From Phylloscopus collybita (lineage: Eukaryota; Chordata; Aves; Passeriformes; Phylloscopidae): a stretch of DNA of 64,000 bases. Positions 1 to 10,986 of this stretch are shown piece after piece. Where the stretch lies: positions 13,285,501-13,349,500 of the forward strand of contig JAJNNQ010000130.1 of the NCBI GenBank assembly GCA_027886175.1, in the 5' to 3' direction. The translations under genes were made by a program, and so were the position numbers. The notes under the pieces are model-generated. The model was not told the origin of the DNA. It searched no databases and saw only the letters and a program-made list of their open reading frames with translations. The stretch's first letter is position 1, and every line of letters starts with the position of its first letter.

Positions 1-3000
1 TGTCATATTTGCATGTCTCTGTCAGGTATTACAAGCCAATGTTTCTATGTCTTTTCCTTAGCCTGACCTCTTAACGACCATTTTATTTTGGATAGCAAAT
101 ATCAAAGCATACCAATCACATAATCTCCAAAAATACAGTAATTACTCTAGTGACATCCAACAAAACCTAGTCTCAGTTTTATACTAAACAAAAGCTCACA
201 GGTAGTTAGACTGTGAGCTAATGTTATTTCCATGTGTCTGAAATACAGCTTTTCAGAATGAAAATTACTACCTTACTGATTTTGCTTAGGAACCTAAGAG
301 AGGAAAAGTGAAAACTTCCCAGTTTTTGCCAAAGTTCTAGTATAGTTTTTTTCAAACCCAAAGGTTTTAAGCACAGAAGGTTTTTCAACACAGAGGTGTG
401 CCTCAGAATATTTGGGTGCCCATTGACTCAGGCAAACCTAAATTTCCAGGCCACCATTTGCAGCTAAAGATCATTTCTTTAGAAACAGAACTGAAACCAA
501 GGAGCTACTTAAACACATATTTCAATGTGTCTGCACTCTGAAAATGAAAAAGAAATCATATAGCTATATTCACATTCATAACACCCTTTGGCATATCAAC
601 CAAAATCTGTAATGATTGCAGTCCTAGTGATAACAATTGCACTGACACCTGAATAGCTTAATAAGAAAAAGCAATTTTATATTCCCAGAGTACACAGGTT
701 TTCTGTTTGTTATTTTTTTTTTTTAAGATGAAATATAAACTGGAATTACTGTAATTTTTTTTTCGAAAAGGGTAGACATTTGACAGAAATGTTAATAAAG
801 GGCGTAATGCTGAGATTCAGAGCTGGACAAAAGAGATGTGAAAACAGATCAAAAAATTGGAGTGGGCTACATTCTGAGAGAAAACAGAGAAGCAGCTGCA
901 ACAAATCAGTAGCATGTTATGCTATCATCTACATAACAGCTTTCTGGGACACTGAGGAAGAGAAACAGAAGTGTTAATTTATTACTTCATGTTCAGTGTA
1001 GTCATTGCCACTTGTCAGTGTAAAGCCTGCATTTCCTTTTTTTCTTCTTTTTTTTTTTTTTTTTCCATTTTGCTGCTGGATACAGTATTGACTCAGGGCT
1101 GCAGTTTACAGCTCTTCAGCTTACTTTGCTATTGGATGAGAAACGCTTGGGTGCAAACAACATCAAGGTAACAATATGCATTACTGTAATAATTACTCTG
1201 GTAAGACAACAGGAAGTAACCAACCATTTTTGCACTGAGGTAATGTTGTACAAAGCACTAGAGATATCACTGTAATTTGGCACATGCTAAATTACCCCAA
1301 AATGCAGCTCTAACGTGCATCTGCTTTCAGTGAAAATAAACAAATAGGAAATCGGCACAGAAAAGGAGTGTGCAGCACCTGCCTCGCTGAAGAGTCTAAG
1401 TAAATAACTGAGCACAAAAAATAGTGATGCTAAAGCAAAGGACAGAAGCTGTTCCAGTAAATCGATGCATTCTTTCCTATTACAGCAAAAGCACAGCTGT
1501 TGAAAGGAGTAACTCTGAAAGCTAAAATGAAATTGCATTGGACTTCTCTGCTGCTGTTGAATATGCAGAAAGCTGACAGCCTGGAATAGTGTTACCAAAG
1601 TAAACTCATGTTCCTCTCTGGAGGTCAGGGAATAGTGAACCTGTCCCTTACCTTCTCCAGCTAAACATTTTATTTTTTTTTAAGATTTATAGGCCCTTGT
1701 GCTTTGCCATACATGTACAAATGCAAGTCTGTAACTCCCATTCACTCCTCAAAAGATACTGATTGGAAAGAAAGTTGATGCTGTAACAGTAGAGAACGCT
1801 GTCCCACATTCTTCATGCAGTTGCTCATAGCTGCAAAGAAGGACTCCACATTCACAAGACAGTGAGCTTCCACTACTATTTCAGTGGCATTAAGGCCTTA
1901 TGAGCCTTAAAGTTAGGGCTGTGTCTTCAAGGGTGTCCTCATCTTTATGATCTAAAGCTGCCAGGACAGGCTTGGTGAAGGATAATGAATATCAGAAGCA
2001 ATAAAGAAAAAAAAAAAATTAATCTTTCTACTCTGGCCTTCATCAATCATTCATAACCACTACAGCTACTTCCAGTTTTCTGCTTTACAGCAGAGCAGCC
2101 CAGCAAGGCATGTCTTGTATCTTGATATAACAGGAGGTCCTGCAGATGAAATCAAAGCACAGTGGGACCAAAAGTGCTTACTGATGTGCAATCTTCCAGC
2201 TCAGAAAAAGCATTTCTTTCTTTCATGACAATTGCATTCATTCACAATACAAAGGATCGTAGCCCTTTCTGAACACCAATTTCTGCTTAATAATGTTCCT
2301 TCATCATTTAAGCTTTGGGCCCTTTGCTGCCTCAGGCAAACCAGGAAATGAGACTTCTTATTTCTTTTTTATTAATTTGTTCCTGTTTAACATTTTAAAA
2401 CAGAGAAAACATATTTGCCTCAAGTTTTCATTAAGTAAACATTTTTTCAACTCTTAGGTCTCCTTGCATGTGTTAGGGTTTTTTTTTTCACTTTTTATTG
2501 ATTTTTTGGCTTTGTTTCATTTTGCTTAAGTGTATTTTTTTCCTCTTTAAATTTATATTATTCTTGTATTTATCTTGGCATAATTTCCCATCTAATTAAT
2601 TTCCCTCTTTCCCTGTTCAGTTTGCTTCCAGTCTCCTCTCGGTCCCTGTTAGCCTTCCACATCAATCACTTTTTCCCTTCTGTACTTTTGTTATTTCCTG
2701 TCAGGAGCCTGTAGACAATCCCCAGCACATCCCCACAACCACCAACAACCTCTCAAGCTCTTGTCTCTTCCCCCCCACACACACAAAAGGATTCTTAGAA
2801 GTAGTCACTGTTTATTTCAACAGCAAAACTGACTTTCCCCACACAGACTCTCCATCACGTGTATCTTTCCTCCTCAGAAGTATAAAGATGAGCATGTAGA
2901 GAGGAAAATCAAACGTTTTGTTCTTTTCCTAGAAAGGCAAAATCAGTCACTCTATTTTTCAGCTTCATTTGCTGGTGGGTGTTGGACTAAGGGCATACAC

Positions 3001-4680
3001 ATTAGCCAGATAACTAGGGATAAGAAGTATATTGTCAGACCACATATAATTGCTTACTTATTGAGAATGAGTAAAGTGAAAACACTTTTGAGAACAGTAG
3101 GCTACCATGAAGGAGACAGAGGCAAGCTGCTCCTGCAGGAAAAGCTTTCATACCTGATTTCCCGAGTTCATGTGTGTTTGCACTCCGTTATCCCACCGTT
3201 GCACACCACTAAAGTCAGCACTTCTATCTCCCACACAAACAGGTTACAATCCAGTCATTTGAGACTGCTGCCTAGAAAACTAGCAGCAGCAACACTGCAG
3301 GTGCCTGCCTGGTTTTGTTCTGCAGTTCCCAGTACCAGAACCATATTAGAAAGACTACCATGAAGAGGCAACTTTTGTTTGCCCACCAAAGCATTCTTGC
3401 TTTTGTCTGTGTGATTAATTTGAGGTAAATAAGCTACTTGGGTATTTCTCTACATTTAGTTTTCCAGGCTCAAGATAAACTTAGATGCGTACCTCCAATT
3501 GCCTTAGCAGTATCCTTTATTTTGACAAAGTAATAGAAATTATTTTGATGAAAGAGAGTGAACCATATTAAATCTGGTCTTAGCTATGACAGGTTTCAGC
3601 ATGTCATGTAGAACAAAAATAACTGGATGTAGAAATAAATCTATTTCTCCCCTTCCAAAGTTTGGAGATGTCCAGTTGATCATCTAACTTAAAAAAAACT
3701 GTACAGAAGGACAATATACTGCCAATTATAGTGTAATTTACCTCTGTCAACTCTAAACATGCCATGCAACGCGACAAACAGCTGTGCAAGATAATTCCTT
3801 CACCCAAGACTGCTAGGCCAATTAAGGAATCTTGTGGATGGATAAAGGGGTTCTCATTTTTTTTTCTTACAGTAGAATGTTGTGTAATTATACCAAGTGA
3901 TCAAAAACTCCTGTGTGTACATTTTAGGAGACCAAAGAGAAAGAGTATGTTTTTGTGGCACTACTTCAACACAAAATACCAGTTTCTCTGTGTTTCTTTA
4001 GCTGTAATTTAACCTGTTCTTAAGGATATATTTTCAGTGAATAGTTCCTTAGCAGCAAGTCACCTACACTACAGAAAAAAAGTTTTGCTGAATATTAGAA
4101 AAAAAAAAAGGCTTTGATTATATGTGAGCATAAAACAGCACCACAATTTCTATTCTAATTAAAAGCATTTGCCTCCTGCCCCTGAAGCACAAAATTTTTG
4201 TCAGTCTGCTTCCTAACTCACATTTGTAAAATGTGACTGGGGAATTCAGTTGCCTGAATTTTAGCTCTTTGACCTGAAAGGGTCTGATTGTCAGAAACTT
4301 CTCTGAATCTTTTCACTGAAAAGCTGTCCTCTAGCAAAAGAAACAAAGAAAATTCCAAGGTTTATGTAGATTGACAGTTTGATGCAGTTGGTAGAATTTC
4401 TGAAAGAAGAGTGTGTTGAGGAGATACTTTTGTTCTACAGCTGGAATAGAAAAAGAGGAAATATCCATGATGGTGATGCTGAGGAGCAGGAAGACCTACC
4501 TACCTGTTGCTAAAAGAAAAGTATTTTCAAACCAGCAGCTTGAAAATCTTTAGCCAAGAGCCTCAAACAAAGTAGCTTAGGAGACTGATGAACCACTAAA
4601 GGTACTTTTTAACAAATCTTGCAAAATTAAAAACCTTCCAAAGACAGCCTTGTCCTGCCAACACCATCCTAATATATTCA
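1..4680. other. Intergenic or intronic sequence with no supported gene
   Basis: AT-rich, CpG-poor unique-looking DNA. Open frames of 60-103 codons occur, but none shows a domain, a signal peptide followed by a plausible mature protein, or convincing splice structure. A 17-T run (1048-1064) sits in a pyrimidine tract, and several 8-12 bp homopolymers are scattered about. I see no RNA gene, no CpG island and no recognisable young transposon. Confidence 0.6.
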
Positions 4681-5250
4681 ACTTACAAAACCATGGGGAA
4701 TTATAGGCAGATCAGCCTGACAATTATCCCCTATAAATTAGTGGAACTTCTAGTACATAATGAAATTCTTGAAGATAAAGTAATTTTGAGTTAATTATCC
4801 AGATGACTGGAAGGAATGTAGCTGAGGTGTATAAAAGTGGAAAAGAGAATGTGAAGAGAGATCAACTAGTGACTGTGTCTTTCAGCTTAAGACCTGGAGG
4901 CATCAAATGAAACTAGCAAGAAGAAAAGTCACCTAAAAAATGAAGTGATTCTTAACAACACTCTAGTTAAGTGAGATAACTTCTTCACTTAAAGATTTTT
5001 GTGGGTGGTATGTTTATATAGGTTCAAAAAAAAGTACTAGGCAACTTCAGCGGGGAAAAAAAGCCAGGAAACTCAGACATAAAAATAATATCTTTAGCTT
5101 TCTAAGCTTTAAATTGGTAAAAATACCCAGAATATTCCAGAAAAAAAAAATTTACCATCTGTCTTAAGCATAAGATATTTGATATTGTCCCAGTCACAGA
5201 TTAATGAGCTAGAGGCATCTTTTCTATGGTCTTTTGCATCATTTTCTAGC
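4680..5250 (+). mobile_element. Ancient CR1/L3-type LINE remnant (reverse transcriptase end and 3' region)
   Basis: At 4699-4722 one frame reads N-Y-R-Q-I-S-L-T, matching the NYRPVSLT block that CR1/L3-type LINE reverse transcriptases carry. Further along, the segment around 4890-4930 (ending in 'catcaaatgaaactagcaag') and the one around 5018-5050 ('ggttcaaaaaaaagtactag') occur in the order expected for the 3' part of L3-like CR1 elements. Text near 5160-5245 resembles the final stretch before such elements end. Frames are broken by many stops and small indels, so this is a dead, deeply diverged copy. The boundaries are approximate. The family is inferred from recalled consensus features, not from a search. 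Confidence 0.62.
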
Positions 5251-8200
5251 AATCAATCACCTTGTGAAACACTTGTAATCTAAGAAAATTACAGACAACA
5301 CCTAATACTTCAAAAATTACAGTGTGAACAGAAGGGAAAATATTCAGAAGTCTTCATAACTGAATGTTTAGCGTGGGTGAAAAAAGGAAAATGCCTCTGT
5401 TGATGTGTGTTTACACATACATTTAAACTGAAAAGGCAGATTCTCACAGCCAACATGGCTAGGACCTTTTTGAGGGCTGGCTAGCATTTGGAGCTGTATT
5501 AAAAAAAGAGCTTTATATCTCCCCCAAAAGGGGAGCTGCCTCTGGCTTTGGAATTTGTGGAGTGATGAGTCTTACTGTTCATCCTTTCCAGTCTGGGGCT
5601 TTAATAAGATGAAGGTTGACAGACTACCTCATATGCCTATGACACTTCATGTAAAATACAAGAATTACTGTCAGTTTCCTGCATCACAGTTTAACACTGT
5701 CATCTTTTTGGGTAAAGCTTTTACACACGGATGCTGAAGTTTACCTGTGTGGAATGGAGGATTTGTTCTGGCTGAAGAAGGAGAAATTGGCCCAAGCTAG
5801 AAGCAGTCTATTGAAAGGGATGAACTGCTGCAGCTAAGGTTTGTTTGGTTTTTTTTTTAAATTGTTGTATCTGATCTGGCCTTTTCACATATTTATAGTC
5901 TCTCTGGCTATGCTTCACTGAGCAAAAAGGAACCCCAAACTCCTAAGGTGAAGGAATAATTCTTATCCATATGCCAAACACATGGAGGGTAGTGGTCCAG
6001 GGACCCTATATTCTGATTTCCACCAAAGAGAAAACAGGGACACGTGAACCTATCATATGAGACTGACAGATTTAGCCACATGCAACCTTGGTGTCAGAAA
6101 GCAATTTCTTTGTAAAAAGCTCGATGTAGAACAGGACTTGGAAGTTTAGCACCTCCTCTGCAGGCTGTGCTTATATGCTAAAATCATCTATGTAGGTATG
6201 ACCTAACCAACCCCCTGCCAGGACAGAGATCTCGGTGACACCAAAGTCCCTGTGCTCTATACTGTCTCACAGTGTTCTAAGGAACAAAATGCTTCAGTAT
6301 AATTAAGATCTCCCAACTCTGGTAATATGAACCACAAAGGCCTGTGGACATAAAAGAGACTAAATTAGGTGAAATAATGTCCTCTGATCTGAAACTCTAT
6401 GAAAATTTAAAAAACTTCACAAACTCCAGTTAGTAATGATGTGTATCAATAGCCTGTGTTCTGAGACCTGGTTCCCTGATTTCATTTCAGTTCTGCAATG
6501 TCAGCTTTACTGAGTCTGATCTGTGGCAGCTTGCCTTTGATACTCTGGCCTTGTTTTAAATAGTGTTGGAGAAAATTTGTAAAAGGCTCTAGATGGAATG
6601 ACAGTGACACAGCTCATTTTCAATAAAATAATAACTCTAATTTAAAATTATCTACTTTTTTTTTCCTTCTTAGAAGGTCTTAGCACAGCGCTTAGATTTG
6701 GAATCTTTATATAATAGCTTCAGGCCTCGTGGGTAGCTGGGAATTTTTTACTCTTTTTTAGCTTTTCTTACATCTCCTACCTTGACAAATTAGAAAGCTG
6801 GAAGTAGGTGTTATCTGCTTAACTCAGAAACATTCTCAGAAATGCAAAGTATGAGGTAGCCTTTACAGAAACACTCAGTGAAGCCTTTGCAGCTGAATGC
6901 CTTTTAAATACATGTCACATGAATATTCAGTCAGATATGCAAATGTAGGGTTTCTGTTGCTTTAGTAGATTGATTTCTTATTTGAGATCAAGGCATAGAT
7001 CACACCAAAAGCATATCAAAATATCAGACCTCTTATAATATTCTTGTACAGAATATGTTGCAGGTAGTCTTGTTTGTTTTCTATTCCTCTTGGCAGCTTG
7101 CTTTCTTTCTATAGGAAAATAAAACCTAAATTCTTTTTAGCTTTGTCACTCCATATCCTTTGATAAAGTGCTTCATCACTGAGGCTTTACAAATAACCTG
7201 AAAAGGAGGTTTTGATACTGTAATAACAGATCTGTGCAGTATCCAGCATCTCAGAATTAGTTATGTATTGCAGATAAACACAGCTAAAATATTTGAAAAG
7301 TCAAAGAGATTGAAGATAACTCTGTATTTCACAAGTAGCTAACAGGGTCTGTAATATGCCTAGGCTAGTGAGAGAATGGGAAAGATCGCTACCCTATTTC
7401 AGGTACTATTTCAGAGCAGGTTATTCACCAACTTCTTAAGGTTTATTTTGAGAAAAAAAAAATTTGAATGTTACCCCTGAAACTCTTTCAGAGAAAAAGA
7501 ACATAAATGTACTGTGTGAAGAGCTTTAAACAAAGATCAAAAAGAAGTAATTACTGACCACTGAAAACTTGGTTAGTTGAGAGGAGACACAAAGTTCTGC
7601 AAATCTCCTGCTGTACATTTCAGGATATTAATAAATCAGACAAATAAATCCAAATTGCCAGGTGTTCTGAACTTCAGCCAAAATCCCTCTGCTTCCAAAA
7701 AGACCTAGGACTCTTTAGCTTCCCTTTTTCACTCTTACTGCCTTCTTTACTCCCCCTTTCCAAAAGGATGCACATAGCAGTCCAATGCACTGGGCACTTT
7801 TACCTGCCTGGGTGAGGATACAGTCTCCTCCAGATATCCTACAAAGTAGTTCTTTCCATGTGAATTCTCTTGGAACAGTTGTTAGACATGTTGCTTCCAT
7901 TCAAAATTATGAGTGGGAAGGACACCAAACTGTTTAGCCTCTGTATAATCCGATTACACAATGGAGGATAAAAGTTATTTTTTTTATTTCTCCCTCCCAG
8001 AAGAAAAAAATCTCAGCTCAATTTTGTCATTCTTTAGTATTCTCTGTTCCACTGTTACCGTAAGGGATTAAAAATCCCTCTCTAGCAATCCTTTTGTTGT
8101 AAACTAACACACTTGGCACAACAAGATGTCAGTTCTCCCGACAAACTCTACCTTATCTATGCTTAAACCACTACATCTACAAAACTGCTTTCAAAACTTG

Positions 8201-9579
8201 AAAATGCAATAGAGGGCAGCCAGGTTTATCTAGAGCAGTGTTTGGATGCTGACAGCAGTGCAGAGAATAGGATCACAATGACCCAAGTTTCTCAAGTTTC
8301 AGGGAAGGGTACCTCTCTCACTGATATTTGTCTTGGCTATAGAATTTATTTGTCAGTTCCAAGTGGTAGTGATAAAATTAATCTTCTTTGTCACAAATCA
8401 GCCAAGGCTCCAAAGAAGCTCAACAACAGACCACACAATCCAAGTAAACTCTAGTTGTAGGTGCATAAGTTCCCAAAACTCTGCTGTGACTAAGATGAGT
8501 ATTATATATCTGCCTTTTTCCTCTGGAATCTGTGGTGCTTTCTCTACAGGACATTGTGCAAATGAATGCTGTTGCTGGAACTATTTGTTTCATTTAGGAA
8601 ACTCTCTTTAATTTCCTTCCATGTTAAGAGGCTGGTATTCCAAAAAGAACAAACTGCAGAAGAGATGTGATTTACAGCTGCAGTTATCTGTTAGTCAGGC
8701 AACAACCTCATCAATGAAAATAAGCAAACAGGAACTAAAGATCAGGGGAAAAAAACCCCGTGTTTTTACTGTTCCCCCATGAGAAGTGAGGAGAAGAGTA
8801 ACTTCTTGAAGACCAATTAAAAAACTGAAGGAAAGCTTCTAACTAGAAGCAGAAAAATAGAGGGAATGTTGGAATATTTTGTTATCACAACTTTTTACAT
8901 TCACCCATTTTATATAATAAATGTGACATAGTTATACTGATATCAGTTGCATTTTGTATTAAGTATATATAAATATATTTATTATTTCACTACCACCAAA
9001 AAGAAGATATTAGGAACTTGTTTTATGACCAATAAAGGACATCTGCCAATAGCAAAATGATCCTCAGAGATTCAAGGTTGGAACAATTCTATGAACTACG
9101 CAGCTCAGTGGCTGCTTTGGTTTATTTCAGTGATATGACACATGGAGAATCATAGAAAGTGTGTCTGACAGAAACAGTCTCTCTCCAGAAGTAAGGAATT
9201 TTACAGAGCATGCCATGTGTGACCATGATGCTGTTGTAGGGAAGCTCTCCATACCCATGAACCCAGGATGGAGCACTGGAAAACTTTGATGGCCATTTCA
9301 CTTTATGCAGCTATCAAACATTATACATGTAATTTTTATTATGATCAATAAACCAATTCCCAGTCCATTGCAGATGGACTCTATTTAATGGTCAGTTTCC
9401 TACTGTCATCACCTTTGCTGCCACAGAGTAAAATGTAATAATAATTCCATTGCAGAGCATTGCTGCACATAGATCAGATTACCTGGTCAAGGTAATTGTT
9501 ATTACTGTGTCAATGATATTGGCCTAAGGCACCATTGATTTAAAATAAATCTCCACATTGTTTAATTATAGTGTAAATA
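5250..9579. other. Intergenic or intronic sequence with no supported gene
   Basis: Unique-looking AT-rich DNA. Small open frames (for example 5555-5737, 8242-8454, 8333-8611) have no recognisable features. Around 8930-8990 the sequence is very AT-rich, with alternating TA steps ('aagtatatataaatatattt'). No RNA gene or young repeat was seen. Confidence 0.55.
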
Positions 9580-9695
9580 ATGAGATTAGCTCTGTTGGTC
9601 AGAGCATGGTGCTTATAAATGCCAAGGCTGCAGGCTGGATCTCTGTGTGGGCCACTCACTTAGGAGCTGGATTTGGTGGTCCTTGTGGGCCCCTT
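9580..9695 (+). mobile_element. tRNA-Ile-derived SINE with CR1-like tail (TguSINE1-like), 5' part
   Basis: Positions 9580-9654 read as a decayed isoleucine tRNA. The A box 'ttagctctgttgg' lies at 9587-9599, followed by 'cagagcatggtgcttataa' and 'gccaaggc', with the B box 'ggctggatctc' at 9633-9643 and the acceptor-side 'gggcca' ending at 9654. It continues directly into a CR1-like tail ('cacttaggagctggatttgg', then 'ccttgtgggccc'). A tRNA-Ile head joined to a CR1 tail is the known structure of the zebra finch SINE TguSINE1. The tail is cut at 9695 by an LTR insertion and resumes at 10951. The cloverleaf is mutated and no functional tRNA gene is implied. The 5' edge is approximate to a few bases. 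Confidence 0.8.
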
Positions 9696-10013
9696 TGTCT
9701 TGGGTTATGGAACCAAAAATGTGTATTTTATTTCATCTGTTGAAAGCAGTTGGGGAAATGTTTTTCTTTATCTCTTGGAACTCTGGGGGGAGGGCGCGGG
9801 TGCCTTTTGATAATGGGCCAGCTGTTAAAACCAGGTGGGGCAGTGTTTCCTATCTCTTTCACCACCCATCCTCCCTCCAGGGAGATATGTTCTGCTGATG
9901 GTCCATTAAGGCTCACTTAAGGGCACAACATATTCTATCATCCCCATTGTGAAATGCTCCACCCAGTGGGAGGAGCCAACCATTCCTACCTGGATAAAAC
10001 TGAGACACAGGAA

Positions 10014-10534
10014 TAAAGACCAGCTGGCGCTGGGGTTCGCAGAGGGCTTCTGAGGCACCCCGAGAGTATCTCATTAAAGACACCCTGGGAGGTCAGCGCA
10101 GCCCCTGTCAGCTGGAGAGAAGGCCTCGGCAGAGAGCAGGCAGTGATTTCAGCTCAGTGATTTTAGCCCTGCTCCTGCGAGGTTTCTTCTCTGTTGCCCG
10201 GCCCGGGAGAGAGAGAGAGGGAGACTTCGTCTGGCAAATTCCGCAGAAGGTAGTTTATTATGAGGGTCCAGTGAAGGGAGCCAGGACGACAGCACTCCCC
10301 GGGAGACCAGGGAAACCCAGGGGTTTTATAGGACACCAAAAGGGGATGGAAAGGGTACAAAGCCAATCGTTTAAGACAGATCTGCATAAAATCTCGAAGG
10401 GGCTTCTGGGTTTATCCAAAAGGTCGCCGTGACCAAAAGCTTTCTCTTATCTTAAGGGCTCTGGAAAGAGATTGTGCAATCCCTTTCAGGCTGCTCTCCA
10501 GGGCAGGGCCACCGGGGCTTTGTCCACCCCCACA
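10014..10534 (-). mobile_element. Second LTR inserted inside LTR copy A (GC-rich)
   Basis: This block is absent from the sister copy at 36102-36861. It is bounded by the 6-bp direct repeat CAGGAA (10008-10013 and 10535-10540), which appears once at the matching site of the sister, so it is a clean insertion. Read on the minus strand it has LTR architecture: start 'tgtgggggtgg', TATA box 'cctataaaac' near 10321-10332, and AATAAA at 10254-10259 about 65 bp downstream. The plus-strand left end begins 'taaagacc' instead of the expected TG, so the terminal dinucleotide is damaged. It is richer in G+C and CpG than anything nearby, which suggests youth or a different family. A 6-bp duplication is typical of ERVK/beta-like or alpha-like avian ERVs. 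The 91-codon open frame across it is incidental. Confidence 0.72.
10254..10332 (-). promoter_or_regulatory. TATA box and polyadenylation signal of the inner LTR
   Basis: On the minus strand the motif 'cctataaaacccc' (about 10321-10332) is followed some 65 bp downstream by AATAAA (plus-strand TTTATT, 10254-10259). This is the usual U3/R spacing in retroviral LTRs, where the promoter precedes the R-region polyadenylation signal. No experimental activity is implied. Confidence 0.55.
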
Positions 10535-10950
10535 CAGGAACACAAGGTATCTTGTTTCACTGGGTTCCCAGAGGAATCCTGGATCCTTCTCACCATCACT
10601 AGACCCCTTTTCTACAGGATCATCTCTACTTTAACAGAACCACTGTAATCTGCCACTCCAGGAGGACTCACTTTTGGACTGCTTCCAACACCCTGACCAA
10701 CAGGGTGTCAGGCTGTAGCTCTGACTCTGTCAGGGTTTCTAGGATTGTTATTTGTTTGCTTGTTTTTTTTGTTTTACTACTACATTTGTTAATATTTCTA
10801 GCAAAGAATTGTTATTCCCATCCCCAAATCTTTGCCCGAAAGCCCTTAATTGCAGAATTATAATTTGGCGGGGGTGAGGGGTTTACATTCTCCATTCTAA
10901 GGGAAACTCCAGCTTTGCCTGGCAGATACCTGTCTTTCAAAACCAAGACA

Positions 10951-10986
10951 CCCTTTCAGCTCAGAACATTCTGTGATTTTGTGAGA
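10951..10986 (+). mobile_element. tRNA-Ile-derived SINE, 3' part (CR1-like tail)
   Basis: Immediately after the LTR end the sequence reads 'ccctttcagctcagaacatt' and then 'ctgtgattttgtga', the expected continuation of the CR1-like SINE tail broken off at 9695 (CR1 and TguSINE1 tails run 'cccttccaac...attctatgattctgtga'). The first five bases are the target duplication of LTR copy A. Together with 9580-9695 this rebuilds a SINE of about 150 bp. The exact 3' end is uncertain. Confidence 0.72.

Larger units (their letters stand above)
9696..10950 (+). mobile_element. Solo LTR of a passerine-type endogenous retrovirus (copy A), interrupted
   Basis: The element has perfect 8-bp inverted ends, TGTCTTGG at 9696-9703 and CCAAGACA at 10943-10950. 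It is flanked by a 5-bp target duplication CCCTT (9691-9695 and 10951-10955). The same sequence, inverted, is found at 36102-36861, which confirms a dispersed family. Without the 521-bp insertion at 10014-10534 and its duplicated 6 bp, copy A is about 730 bp, a usual size for an LTR. No gag, pol or env remnant lies inside, so it looks like a solo LTR left by recombination. A TATA-like 'ggataaaac' lies at 9992-10000. I assign + from this weak signal, and only the relative orientation of the two copies is certain. A 5-bp duplication fits ERVL/ERV3-like or some other avian ERV groups. Confidence 0.8.

Noticed and set aside
9580..9654. Possible functional tRNA-Ile gene
   Set aside because: Box A, the anticodon arm and box B are all mutated, stems do not pair properly, and it is fused to a CR1-like SINE tail.
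10157..10432. Open frames of 91 and 74 codons on opposite strands
   Set aside because: Both lie wholly inside the inner LTR. Its GC-rich composition lengthens chance frames and LTRs carry no genes there.
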